DNA from: Pseudoalteromonas piscicida
GTDB lineage: Bacteria; Pseudomonadota; Gammaproteobacteria; Enterobacterales; Alteromonadaceae
Direction of reading: 5' to 3'
DNA length: 64,000 bases
Assembly: GCF_002208135.1 (NCBI RefSeq)
Contig: NZ_CP021646.1
Coordinates: forward strand, 2,854,001 to 2,918,000
Shown: positions 55,497-64,000 of the stretch, piece after piece
Layout of the letters: each line of letters starts with the position of its first letter
How positions within the stretch are numbered: the first letter of the stretch is position 1
The notes under the pieces: model-generated
The model's database searches: none
What the model was told of the DNA's origin: nothing
Seen by the model: only the letters and a program-made list of their open reading frames with translations
Program-made: the position numbers and the translations under genes

Positions 55497-55819
55497 TACT
55501 AGGGCCTGTTGACCTTTGCTGTTTGATTTTTGTTCTTCTGAGTGTGTTTTGGTCGCGACGCTCGACTTGCCGCCTAGTAATCTAGGCAAAAGTTGAGCAA
55601 CAATGAACAAAGCGCACTCAGGTGAACCCAAAGGGCTGCGCTTGATTGGCATTTCTTCTGTGTTGCCCCACAAGGATGTGGGGTAAGGTGACTTTGCAGG
55701 AGCACAAAGTCTTTATCGCCAGACTTACGTAGAATGACTACGCTACGCTGGCTCTGCCTTGTATAAATACCAATCAAACTGCTGCAAAAACAAACTTGAA
55801 AGATCAACAGGCCCTAGTA
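55497..55819. mobile_element. MITE-like element with 16-bp perfect inverted ends
   Basis: TACTAGGGCCTGTTGA at 55497-55512 is exactly inverted at 55804-55819; similarity continues inward (CCTTTG/AAAGAT, then GTTTGATTTTTG-like). The element is 323 bp and has no transposase, so it would need one in trans. The longer upstream reading frame of the beta-propeller gene crosses it on the minus strand, which argues that frame is not real. The remaining bases to 56094 hold nothing recognisable. Confidence 0.7.
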
Positions 55820-56094
55820 CTGTTGTTTTTATAACTACCGACTGTATTTATCATTGAAAAGCAATCGTAATACAGCCTTCAAAAACACCCTATCCCAAAT
55901 TTAACTCAGACACGCCTGATACTCGAAACCTTCCTGTTTCCTATGTTGAATAGCACACTTTCCATCACTCGCAACAACTTCCTCGCCCACATCCGTTTTA
56001 CAATTTCTGGAACATTTTCAAAGTATTGATTTCACAAATCACTGCGCTTTCTTTATGCTAATGAAAGTCTTTAAATTTTAATGCGAATATCATT

Positions 56095-57999
56095 ATGCTA
56101 CCTGTCCTTCGTATCTTGTTAATAGAACAAGAACCAGCCGTATTGCAAGCACTCTCAAGCAATCTGTCAAAAACGATCCCTAATTTTGAGCGAGAGGATG
56201 TTCAAATCGATATTATTGAATGCCTCGAACTTTCAAAAGCCTTGGAGCATGTCACTGAAGATGGTGATATTCAAGCTGTCGTGCTGAGTTGGGATGTGCA
56301 CAACAAAAGTGGCGAACAAACCTATAGTCGCTTTATCGAGCAATTAAAAAGTATTCGTCTAGAATTACCAGTTTACGTTATTGGCGATGATACTAAAGGG
56401 CTTGAGATAGTCAACGAATCTGAGGAAATCGAGTCTTTCTTCTTTAAAGATGAAGTTATCTCAGATCCTGAAGCCATTTTAGGATATATGATCAACGACT
56501 TTGATGACAGAGCCGAGACGCCATTTTGGACGGCGTATCGCAGCTATGTCGGCGAAGCGAACGACTCTTGGCATACTCCAGGTCACAGCGGTGGTTCGAG
56601 CTTTAGAAACTCTCCTTATATCAAAGATTTTTATCAATTCTATGGCCGTAATGTATTTGTCGGAGACTTGTCTGTATCGGTTGATTCGTTAGGTTCATTG
56701 TCAGACAGCACCAATACCATTGGCCGCGCTCAGGAATCCGCAGCGGCAACGTTTGAGGTTAAACGCACCTACTTCGTGACCAACGGTTCGTCCACCTCGA
56801 ATAAAATCATTTTGCAAACCCTCCTTCGCAAGGGCGATAAGGTGATCATCGACCGCAACTGTCATAAGTCTGTGCACTATGGCATTTTGCAATCGGCCAG
56901 TTTCCCTATCTATTTATCGAGTATCTTAAATCCAAAATATGGCATATTCGCACCGCCTTCACTGGCCGATATTAAGCAAGCGATTGAACAAAATACCGAT
57001 GCAAAACTACTGGTGCTCACAGGCTGTACCTATGATGGTTTGCTGAGCGACCTGAAACAAGTCGTAGAATTTGCCCATCAGCATGGCATCAAAGTCTTTA
57101 TTGATGAAGCTTGGTTTGCTTACTCGCTATTTCACCCTAGCTTGCGCCATTACTCCGCCATTCATGCAGGTGCCGATTATGTCACTCATTCGGCGCATAA
57201 AGTCGTATCGGCATTTTCGCAGGCGTCTTATATCCATATTAATGACCCTGATTTTGATGCTGATTTCTTCCGTGAGATTTACAGTATCTACGCCAGCACC
57301 TCGCCCAAATACCAGCTTATTGCGTCTTTGGATGTGTGCCAAAAGCAGTTAGAGATGGAAGGCTATAAGTTACTCAATGCGCTGCTGAACCATGTTGCAG
57401 AGTTTAAACAGCAGATGGCCTCGCTCAAACATATTAAAGTGCTTGATAAGCAAGACTTTATGAACATATTCCCACATTTCAGTGGCGATAATATGGGGCA
57501 TGATCCGCTTAAAATCCTCATCGATATTAGTGAGCTGCCATACTCATTAAAGGATATTCATAAGTTCCTGCTGGACGAAATTGGGCTGGAGATTGAGAAA
57601 TACACCCATAGTACCATCTTAGTCTTACTGACGTTGGGTGGTACACGCTCAAAGATCATTCGTTTATACAATGCCTTAAAGAAACTTGATGGCGGCAAGG
57701 TAAAACTATCGAAGTCAACGCGACGCTCGCGCTTACCAGAGAATTTACCCGCTATTGACCTTGCTTGTATCCCTAGCGATGCCTTCTACGGCGAGCGTGA
57801 ATCTGTACCTATTAGCAAGAGCAACAACCGTATTTGTGCAGGTTTAGTCACCCCGTATCCTCCGGGTATTCCGCTTTTGGTGCCGGGTCAACATATTACC
57901 CAAGAGCATATTGAATATCTCAAGGAACTGGCAGGCCAAGGGTTGACCATTCAAGGTAGTTTCGATGGTGAGATCTACGTGCTTAAAGAAGACAAATAA
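56095..57999 (+). CDS. Orn/Lys/Arg decarboxylase family protein (PLP-dependent)
   Basis: A 634-residue fold-type I PLP enzyme of the bacterial basic amino-acid decarboxylase family. Residues 1-140 form the receiver-like wing domain (LLIEQEPAVLQALSSNL). The core holds WHTPGHSGGSSFRNSP, FVTNGSSTSNKI, DEAWFAY and the PLP lysine K369 in SAHKVVSAFSQASY. GLVTPYPPGIPLLVPGQ is near the C-terminus. At 634 residues it is shorter than the inducible decarboxylases AdiA or CadA (over 700), mainly at the C-terminal end. The substrate (lysine, arginine or ornithine) cannot be fixed from motifs. No antiporter gene is adjacent, which argues against a simple acid-resistance pair. Confidence 0.88.
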   Translation: MLPVLRILLIEQEPAVLQALSSNLSKTIPNFEREDVQIDIIECLELSKALEHVTEDGDIQAVVLSWDVHNKSGEQTYSRFIEQLKSIRLELPVYVIGDDTKGLEIVNESEEIESFFFKDEVISDPEAILGYMINDFDDRAETPFWTAYRSYVGEANDSWHTPGHSGGSSFRNSPYIKDFYQFYGRNVFVGDLSVSVDSLGSLSDSTNTIGRAQESAAATFEVKRTYFVTNGSSTSNKIILQTLLRKGDKVIIDRNCHKSVHYGILQSASFPIYLSSILNPKYGIFAPPSLADIKQAIEQNTDAKLLVLTGCTYDGLLSDLKQVVEFAHQHGIKVFIDEAWFAYSLFHPSLRHYSAIHAGADYVTHSAHKVVSAFSQASYIHINDPDFDADFFREIYSIYASTSPKYQLIASLDVCQKQLEMEGYKLLNALLNHVAEFKQQMASLKHIKVLDKQDFMNIFPHFSGDNMGHDPLKILIDISELPYSLKDIHKFLLDEIGLEIEKYTHSTILVLLTLGGTRSKIIRLYNALKKLDGGKVKLSKSTRRSRLPENLPAIDLACIPSDAFYGERESVPISKSNNRICAGLVTPYPPGIPLLVPGQHITQEHIEYLKELAGQGLTIQGSFDGEIYVLKEDK

Positions 58000-58022
58000 C
58001 GCGAGCTAATATCATTGTCCAG

Positions 58023-58060
58023 TACTAGGCAGCCATGTTGTAAGATATCGCAGCCTAGTA
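58023..58060. other. Inverted repeat downstream of the decarboxylase gene
   Basis: TACTAGGC (58023-58030) and GCCTAGTA (58053-58060), 8 bp each with a 22-bp loop. The ends resemble those of the MITE-like element (TACTAGGGCC), so it may be a remnant; no T run follows. Confidence 0.4.
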
Positions 58061-58210
58061 TAAACAACTTAAAGCGCTTTATTTTTCTTACCATATCCCC
58101 AATGGCTAACTCACTGCTCTAATTTTTATCTCCTACTTATTTAAGCTCTCTTCTGGCACATCTATTGCTTATAAAACCACAGATGTCATTTTTTTGATTT
58201 GGAGTTTTGT

Positions 58211-58801
58211 ATGGAATTTGCGTTACTTGCTATTTTGGCTTTAGTGGTCGTTGCTTCCATTGTCGCTTCTAAGTACACCGATGTGGGTGGCAATCCTTAT
58301 CCATTTAATCGTAAAGAGTCTGTTTTTACCACCGTTGAAGCATCGTTTCTACATTTACTAGAACGTGCCGTTGGCGATAGATATAAAATCGTAAGTCGCA
58401 TTAAGCTCATTGATGTGATTGAGTGCAAACCGGGTATATCTCCAAAAGCACGTCGTGCAGCGGTAACTAAAGCTAAGAATAAGCAATTAGATTATGTTTT
58501 GGTAGACAAAGAGACACTGAAAATTGTTGCCGCTGTTGATTTAGTCAATAACTCCAACAAAAATGGCCATAAGGCGCAAAAAGATTGGTTTGTCAGTGGC
58601 GCACTGGAGTCTGCGGGGATTCCACATATTCGCATGAAAATCAAAAGTGGCTACCAAAGCGCCGAGGTTCGCGCAGCAATCTTATTCAAGCTTGGCCAAA
58701 AAGTGGAGATGCCAAAGAAAACCAGAAACCGCACCTACAAACCTGCGGTACTGTCTCCTTCACAGGCAAAAGCACAGTCAACTCAGTTGGCAGAAATCTA
58801 G
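58211..58801 (+). CDS. DUF2726 family membrane-anchored protein
   Basis: A 196-residue protein. ATG 58211 (MEFALLAILALVVVASIVAS) is preferred because GGAG is 7 bases upstream; a TTG at 58199 is in frame. One N-terminal transmembrane helix is followed by a basic linker and a DUF2726 domain (about 40-165) with LDYVLVDKETLKIVAAVDL, which resembles a nuclease-like core; hence a nucleic-acid role has been proposed for such domains. The function is unproven. A basic C-terminal tail ends the protein. It is followed by a strong terminator and so is monocistronic. Confidence 0.8.
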   Translation: MEFALLAILALVVVASIVASKYTDVGGNPYPFNRKESVFTTVEASFLHLLERAVGDRYKIVSRIKLIDVIECKPGISPKARRAAVTKAKNKQLDYVLVDKETLKIVAAVDLVNNSNKNGHKAQKDWFVSGALESAGIPHIRMKIKSGYQSAEVRAAILFKLGQKVEMPKKTRNRTYKPAVLSPSQAKAQSTQLAEI

Positions 58802-58805
58802 CAAA

Positions 58806-58830
58806 GCGGGCGCCAGCCCGTTTTTTGTTT
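58806..58830 (+). terminator. Rho-independent terminator after the DUF2726 gene
   Basis: GCGGGC-GCCA-GCCCG with a run of six T, then GTTTT; starts a few bases after the stop codon. Confidence 0.92.
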
Positions 58831-58908
58831 TACCTATCAAAACCCCTTTCGTATAATAAGAGTAATTTTGACACTGGGGCTTTCCCCACCACAAATTAGG
58901 AATCTTTG

Positions 58909-59616
58909 ATGAAAGTAGGCATTATCGGCGCAATGGAGCAAGAAGTTACCATTTTGCGTAACACCATGGAAAACCCGCAAACATTGACCAAAGGTGGCTT
59001 TACTTTTTATACCGGTAAACTGGCTGGTCTTGACGTAACGCTTGTACAGTCTGGCATTGGTAAAGTAGCAGCGACGGTTGCGACAACTTTGCTTATCGAC
59101 AACTTTGCGCCAGATTGCGTGATCAACACGGGTTCAGCTGGTGGTTTTGAACCATCACTAAACGTCGGCGATGTGGTTATTTCAAATGAAGTACGTCATC
59201 ATGACGTTGATGTTACTGCGTTTGGCTATGAAATTGGTCAAGTTCCGCAAATGCCTGCTGCGTTCACTTCGCATGCAAAATTAGTTGAAGCAGCAGAGCA
59301 AAGCGTACATGAGCTTGAGGGCATCCAAACTATGGTTGGTTTGATCTGTACGGGTGACTCGTTTATGTGCGATCCGGTACGCATCGATAAGGCACGCGCA
59401 GACTTCCCTACGATGTTAGCAGTAGAAATGGAAGGCGCGGCAATTGCGCAAGCTTGTCATTCTTTAAACACGCCATTTGTTGTGATCCGCTCGCTATCTG
59501 ATATCGCCGGCAAAGAATCACCGCAATCATTCGAAGAGTATCTAGAAGTCGCTTCTGTTAACTCTTCTAAGATGGTAATGGCACTACTTAATAAGCTGGA
59601 TAAGGTTACGCTTTAG
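58909..59616 (+). CDS. mtnN: 5'-methylthioadenosine/S-adenosylhomocysteine nucleosidase
   Basis: MtnN (Pfs) cleaves adenine from methylthioadenosine, S-adenosylhomocysteine and 5'-deoxyadenosine, detoxifying by-products of SAM enzymes and feeding the AI-2 path. The 235-residue protein starts [13 protein letters not shown]; the ATG at 58909 has AGGAAT upstream, while a TTG one codon before is not needed. Catalytic aspartate and glutamate lie in SLSDIAG and VEMEGAA. The cbiB-like gene starts within its stop codon. Confidence 0.97.
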   Translation: MKVGIIGAMEQEVTILRNTMENPQTLTKGGFTFYTGKLAGLDVTLVQSGIGKVAATVATTLLIDNFAPDCVINTGSAGGFEPSLNVGDVVISNEVRHHDVDVTAFGYEIGQVPQMPAAFTSHAKLVEAAEQSVHELEGIQTMVGLICTGDSFMCDPVRIDKARADFPTMLAVEMEGAAIAQACHSLNTPFVVIRSLSDIAGKESPQSFEEYLEVASVNSSKMVMALLNKLDKVTL

Positions 59617-60571
59617 TGCTCGACAGCTTGCTTCAGGCCCATGAGGGCCTGATCATCTTCTTACTGGCAGTCTTTGCCAGCCTTGGGGTAAGGTTATCTA
59701 CGCTTTATCACCCTAATCTTATTCTTAGCCTGATTTTTAAAGCGATTGCAGAAAGAGTCTATCGCCCTAAAGCCGCTTCTAGTTATCAGCTTTTATCCGG
59801 CACACTCGGCTTCCTCCTGCCAATATTGACTATCACTGTTTTAACTCACGCAATCATTAGCTTTGCTTTTTATCCCAATTGGCTCGGCGGGCTGGTATTG
59901 TTTTTATGCTTGGACATTAGTCATGAAAGCCGCGCGAAACGTATTTCCACGCTGATAAAATCAAAACAAAAAGTCACGGCAAGAGCCGTGTTGCAGGGAA
60001 TGGTAGCAAGAGATGTAGAAAAGCTAACAGAGCTTGGTATTTGTAAAGCCGCCATAGATAGCGCCGCACTAAATACCCTGCGCCATTTTTTTGTCATTGC
60101 TTTACTGTATCTAACGGCAGGCCCCTATCTCGCGCTATTTTATAAGCTATTATTGCTATGCGACCATGCCTGGCGGCAAGTAATGCCCCCTCAAGCCGTT
60201 TTATGGCAAGCCTTTCCCGCGTGATTTGGCTCATTGAGTTTGTACCTATTCGGTTATTAATTACCTGCTTTTCGTTGCTACTTAGACCAAAGCAAACTTG
60301 GCACTACATCAAATACTACGGCCGTCACTTTAGCCAAACAAATACTGGATGGGCACTGAGCTTTTTTGCCGCAAATTTAAATACACAGCTCGCAGGACCC
60401 CGTTTTTATTTCGGTGAACGTTATGATGTGATGCGGGTAGGTGCAAAAGCGCAGCCCACAGCTGAACATATTCAGCAGTTACTTGGACTACTCAATCAAA
60501 TGCGCTGGCTATTTATTGCCACTTCCGCCTTACTACTCGTCATTATTAATTTTCTCAGGCTGATGGCTTAA
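59616..60571 (+). pseudogene. CobD/CbiB-like membrane protein, frameshifted
   Basis: A GTG start overlaps the mtnN stop by one base. The first frame (59616-60224) encodes a membrane protein with the CbiB-like ARAVLQGMVARDVEKL motif and then stops. The continuation in another frame (about 60191-60571) encodes SRFMASLSRVIWLIEFVP and the family C-terminus GWALSFFAANLNTQLAGPRFYFGE (shown in two parts of one region). One more C in the run at 60186-60190 fuses both into a single protein of about 317 residues. CbiB attaches the aminopropanol arm in cobalamin synthesis, but no other cobalamin gene is present here. It may be a real frameshift or a sequencing error. Confidence 0.78.
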
Positions 60572-60613
60572 TTAGAAAAAATGAGCGTAAGCTCCCCCAC
60601 TTAGCCAAAAAGC

Positions 60614-60642
60614 AAAAAACCCAGCACAAGGCTGGGTTTTTA
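60614..60642. terminator. Bidirectional terminator between the cbiB-like gene and lpdA
   Basis: AAAAAACCCAGC-ACAAG-GCTGGGTTTTTA: a GC stem flanked by A run and T run, able to end transcription from both converging genes. Confidence 0.92.
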
Positions 60643-60657
60643 ATAGCTCAGAAAAAC

Positions 60658-62082
60658 TTACTTTTTCTTCACTGCTTTTTTGTTTGGAAGGTCAGTAATA
60701 GAACCTTCGAAGATTTCAGCAGCTAGACCGATTGACTCGTTCAGTGTTGGGTGAGCGTGGATAGTAAGCGCTAGGTCTTCACCGTCAGCACCCATCTCTA
60801 CTGCTAGGCCAATTTCACCAAGCATTTCACCAGCATTGATACCAACCATAGCACCACCGATCACGCGGCCTGACTCTTTATCAAAGATAAGCTTAGTTGA
60901 ACCTTCAGTACGTGCAGAAGCAATCGCACGACCAGAAGCAGCCCACGGGAATACCGCAGTTTCGATGCTTAGACCTTGCTCTTTTGCTTCTTTCTCAGTC
61001 ACACCAACCCAAGCGATTTCTGGGTCTGTGTACGCAATTGAAGGAATACACTTAGGATCGAAGTAATGTTTCTTACCAGAGATAACTTCAGCAGCAACGT
61101 GACCTTCATGAACTGCTTTGTGCGCAAGCATAGGTTGACCTACGATGTCACCGATAGCGAAGATGTGATCAACGTTGGTTTTCATTTGCTTGTCAGTGCT
61201 GATAAAGCCACGCTCATCAACATTTACGCCCGCTTTGTCAGCGTCGATTAGCTTACCATTTGGTGTACGACCAACAGCAACTAGTACTTTGTCATAACGA
61301 ACTTGGCCTTCTGGTGCTTGCTTGCCTTCGAAAGATACGTAGATACCGTCTTCTTTCGCTTCAACAGCAACAACTTTAGTAGAAAGCATCACGTTAAACT
61401 TGTCTTTAACGTACTTTTGGTAAATCTTGATAACGTCTTTGTCAGCCGCTGGTACTAGTTGATCAGCAAACTCAACTACGTCGATAGCTGAACCTAGTGA
61501 ACGGTAAACAGTACCCATCTCAAGACCGATGATACCACCACCTAGTACAAGTAGCTTTTCAGGTACGTCTTTAAGCTCAAGTGCACCTGTAGAGTCGATG
61601 ATACGCTCGTCTTCAGGGATGAAAGGTAGGCTTACAGGTTGAGAACCCGCTGCAATGATTGCGTTATCAAAGGTCACTGTCTTCGCACCGTCAGCACCTT
61701 CAACTGCGATAGTGTTAGAACCGGTGAACTTACCGTAGCCGTTAACTACCGTTACTTTACGCATCTTAGCCATTCCGCCAAGACCACCAGTAAGTTGACC
61801 GATCACAGACTCTTTCCATGAACGGATTTTGTCTAGGTCAATTTGTGGAGCACCGAAAGAAACACCGTGAGAAGCCATTTCAGCTGCATCGTCAATTACC
61901 TTTGCAACGTGAAGAAGGGCTTTTGAAGGGATACAACCAACGTTCAAGCACACACCACCTAGCGTGTCGCGAGATTCGATTAGTGTAACGTCTAAACCTA
62001 AGTCTGCTGCACGGAATGCTGCAGAGTAACCACCAGGACCACCGCCTAGTACAACAACTTGAGTTTTGATTTCGTTGCTCAT
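60658..62082 (-). CDS. lpdA: Dihydrolipoamide dehydrogenase (E3)
   Basis: Flavoenzyme that reoxidises dihydrolipoamide in the pyruvate and 2-oxoglutarate dehydrogenase complexes with NAD. The 474-residue protein has FAD motif VVLGGGPGGYSAAF, redox-active disulphide GGVCLNVGCIPSKAL, NAD motif VLGGGIIGLEMGTV, and the C-terminal catalytic HAHPTLNES. It lies 211 bp downstream of aceF on the same strand; the terminator-like hairpin between them suggests lpdA has partly separate expression, as known in E. coli. Confidence 0.97.
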   Translation of the reverse strand: MSNEIKTQVVVLGGGPGGYSAAFRAADLGLDVTLIESRDTLGGVCLNVGCIPSKALLHVAKVIDDAAEMASHGVSFGAPQIDLDKIRSWKESVIGQLTGGLGGMAKMRKVTVVNGYGKFTGSNTIAVEGADGAKTVTFDNAIIAAGSQPVSLPFIPEDERIIDSTGALELKDVPEKLLVLGGGIIGLEMGTVYRSLGSAIDVVEFADQLVPAADKDVIKIYQKYVKDKFNVMLSTKVVAVEAKEDGIYVSFEGKQAPEGQVRYDKVLVAVGRTPNGKLIDADKAGVNVDERGFISTDKQMKTNVDHIFAIGDIVGQPMLAHKAVHEGHVAAEVISGKKHYFDPKCIPSIAYTDPEIAWVGVTEKEAKEQGLSIETAVFPWAASGRAIASARTEGSTKLIFDKESGRVIGGAMVGINAGEMLGEIGLAVEMGADGEDLALTIHAHPTLNESIGLAAEIFEGSITDLPNKKAVKKK

Positions 62083-62256
62083 GTTATTACCTTAACTGTT
62101 ATTTGAACGGGTTTACTCGTCGAGAGTAGCCGACCCAAAGTGCCTGCCAAACACCCGCTTCGGGGCACAGGGCAGAGAGAGTTATTATTGCTCGAAAGTG
62201 TATCATTCACACTCTCTATTGTCCCGCCTAATTATCAAGCGGAACAACAAAATACA

Positions 62257-62288
62257 ACAAAACCGCATCACCTAAGTCATGCGGTTTC
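62257..62288 (-). terminator. Terminator or attenuator between aceF and lpdA
   Basis: On the minus strand GAAACCGCAT, ten bases, ATGCGGTTTT followed by GTTGTATTTTG. A good stem with a T-rich tail directly after the aceF stop. Partial termination would let aceF and lpdA be expressed at different levels. Confidence 0.75.
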
Positions 62289-62293
62289 TATTC

Positions 62294-64000
62294 TTACATT
62301 ACTAGCTGGCGAATATCGCTTAGGTAGTTTGCAAGTGTCACAGTAAAGCGAGCTGCTAGTGCGCCGTCAATGACACGATGGTCGTATGAACAACTTAGCG
62401 GCACCATTAGGCGCGGCTCAAACTCTTTACCATTCCATTTCGGTTTGAAGTCTGACTTAGAAACACCCAAAATCGCAACTTCAGGAGCATTAACGATTGG
62501 CGTAAACGCCGTACCGCCGATACCGCCTAGGCTTGAAATAGTGAAACAGCCGCCCTGCATATCAGCAGACGTCAGTTTACCATCACGTGCTTTCTTAGAA
62601 ATTTCCATCAACTCGCGTGATATCTCAATGATGCCTTTCTTGTTCACGTCGCGAACAACAGGAACCACTAGACCATTTGGTGTATCAACCGCGATACCGA
62701 TGTGAACATATTTCTTCAAGATTAAGCTCTCACCATCTCCAGATAGTGAAGAGTTAAACGTTGGGAACTCTTCAAGTGCTTTTGCAGCCGCTTTCATCAC
62801 GAATACTAGTGGCGTGATCTTCACACCCATTTTCTTCTTCTCAGCCAAAACGTTCTGTTCTTTACGGAACGCTTCAAGCTCAGTGATATCTGCTTCGTCA
62901 AACTGCGTAACATGTGGGATTTGTACCCAGTTACGATGAAGGTTTGCACCCGATAGCTTGTTGATGCGAGAAAGTTTCTTCTCTTCAATTTCACCAAACT
63001 TGCTGAAGTCTACTTTTGGCCAAGGAATAAGACCAAGCTCACCGCCGCCAGTGTTGCCACCTTTTGCGATTTGACCAGACTCAACTTGCTTAACCAGCTC
63101 TTTCACGTAGTTTTGTACGTCTTCTTTTAGTACACGGTTCTTACGACCTGTACCTTTAACGCGAGCTAGGTTAACTCCAAACTCACGCGCTAAACGACGT
63201 ACCACAGGCGAGGCGTGGGCATACTGATCATTGGCCACAAAGTCATCTTTTTGTGCCGATGCTTTTGGTGCTTCAGATTTTGCCGCTGGAGCCGCAGATT
63301 GAGCTGGTTTAGCTTCAGTTTTAGCTGCTGCCTGAGGTGCAGGTACCGCGCCCTTTACTTCGAATACGAAGATTAAAGAACCCGTTGATACTTTGTCGCC
63401 AGCATTGACTTTGATCTCTTTAATCGTACCTGCAAACGGTGCTGGTACTTCCATTGAGGCTTTGTCGCCTTCAACCGTGATAAGAGATTGTTCGTCTTCA
63501 ACGCTGTCGCCAACAGCAACCATGATTTCAGTGACTTCAACTTCGTCGCCACCGATATCTGGTACATGCACTTCTTTTTCAGCTGATGCAGCTGGTGCTT
63601 GCTCTTCAGCTGGCGCTTCTGCAGCTTCAGTAGTCGCAGGCGCATCACCGCTACCTGCCACTTCGAAGATGAAGATCAATGAACCGGTTGACACTTTGTC
63701 ACCTGCGTTGATTTTCACTTCTTTAATAGTACCTGCAAATGGTGCTGGTACTTCCATTGAAGCTTTGTCGCCTTCAACCGTGATAAGCGATTGCTCTTCT
63801 TCAACAACATCGCCCGCAGCCACTAAGATTTCAGTTACTTCAACTTCATCGCCACCAATATCTGGTACGTGAACTTCTTTCACTTCTGTCTTGCCAGAGG
63901 CGCTTGCTTCTGGCTTAGCTTCTTCTGCTGGTTGCTCTGCCGGTGCTTCTTCACCTGCAGCTTCAAAAACCATAATCAAAGAGCCAGTCGATACTTTATC
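62294..64000 (-). CDS. aceF: Pyruvate dehydrogenase E2, dihydrolipoamide acetyltransferase (5' end beyond window)
   Basis: E2 core of pyruvate dehydrogenase. The frame is open to the window edge, so the N-terminus is missing; about 568 residues are visible. They comprise the end of one lipoyl domain ([16 protein letters not shown]), two complete lipoyl domains each with the lipoylated lysine in [11 protein letters not shown], Ala/Pro/Glu-rich linkers, a peripheral-subunit-binding domain ([15 protein letters not shown]) and the catalytic acetyltransferase domain with histidine in [10 protein letters not shown]. Three lipoyl domains is the E. coli-like arrangement. Followed by lpdA. Confidence 0.96.
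   Translation of the reverse strand, partial: DKVSTGSLIMVFEAAGEEAPAEQPAEEAKPEASASGKTEVKEVHVPDIGGDEVEVTEILVAAGDVVEEEQSLITVEGDKASMEVPAPFAGTIKEVKINAGDKVSTGSLIFIFEVAGSGDAPATTEAAEAPAEEQAPAASAEKEVHVPDIGGDEVEVTEIMVAVGDSVEDEQSLITVEGDKASMEVPAPFAGTIKEIKVNAGDKVSTGSLIFVFEVKGAVPAPQAAAKTEAKPAQSAAPAAKSEAPKASAQKDDFVANDQYAHASPVVRRLAREFGVNLARVKGTGRKNRVLKEDVQNYVKELVKQVESGQIAKGGNTGGGELGLIPWPKVDFSKFGEIEEKKLSRINKLSGANLHRNWVQIPHVTQFDEADITELEAFRKEQNVLAEKKKMGVKITPLVFVMKAAAKALEEFPTFNSSLSGDGESLILKKYVHIGIAVDTPNGLVVPVVRDVNKKGIIEISRELMEISKKARDGKLTSADMQGGCFTISSLGGIGGTAFTPIVNAPEVAILGVSKSDFKPKWNGKEFEPRLMVPLSCSYDHRVIDGALAARFTVTLANYLSDIRQLVM

Noticed and set aside
55464..55807. N-terminal extension of the beta-propeller protein, and another frame over 55574-55807
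   Set aside because: Both run through the MITE-like element; the start at 55463 with GGAG and a signal peptide explains the protein without it.

Overview
The window is a chromosomal segment of a marine gammaproteobacterium of the Pseudoalteromonas type (Alteromonadales). This rests on gene order: hemA-prfA-prmC-SirB2-SirB1-kdsA opposite lolB-ispE-prs, a Met/Leu/Gln tRNA cluster beside ubiF/miaB-ybeZ-ybeY-corC-lnt, a complete rsxABCDGE cluster followed by nth, and aceF-lpdA. The genus is inferred from protein style and moderate GC; no database was consulted.

Layout. 1-8326 (minus): hemA, prfA, prmC, an HD-GYP response regulator, SirB2, SirB1, a DUF819 transporter-like protein and kdsA (cut by the window edge). 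8389-13441 (plus): lolB, ispE, prs, rplY, pth, ychF. 13752-15514: eleven tRNA genes (2 Met, 5 Leu, 4 Gln) interleaved with degenerate tRNA-Leu and tRNA-Gln copies. 15601-23123: one hypothetical, ubiF (minus), then miaB, ybeZ, ybeY, corC (frameshifted) and lnt. 23137-23668: a seven-copy REP-like array. 23669-29245: sensor kinase, sirtuin, winged-helix membrane protein, small membrane protein and outer-membrane barrel. 29315-32694 (minus): a MATE transporter gene followed by uvrB. 32695-33823: AT-rich and without genes. 33876-34283: four tRNA-Asn genes. 34471-36414: a LapD-like degenerate GGDEF/EAL protein. 36975-43237: the Rsx/Rnf electron-transport operon. 43337-54318: an island in nth. 54468-60571: beta-propeller protein, MITE-like element, PLP decarboxylase, DUF2726 protein, mtnN and a frameshifted CbiB-like gene. 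60658-64000 (minus): lpdA and aceF (cut by the edge).

The most interesting region is about 43.7-54.1 kb. The intact nth has an ordinary gammaproteobacterial N-terminal half but a divergent C-terminal half. About 10 kb away lies an orphan nth 3' end that looks like the original one. The simplest reading is that a mobile element integrated inside nth and supplied a replacement C-terminus. Its cargo is a small membrane/coiled-coil protein, a 1561-residue STAND-type NTPase with a likely PD-(D/E)xK nuclease domain (a candidate anti-phage protein), an IS481-family element interrupted by an IS3-family (IS407-like) element, and a lipoprotein with duplicated Ig-like repeats. I found no integrase.

A caution: corC, the IS481 transposase (twice), the cbiB-like gene and the first tRNA-Asn all lack one base, in or next to a homopolymer run. 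Some or all of these may be sequencing errors rather than real mutations.
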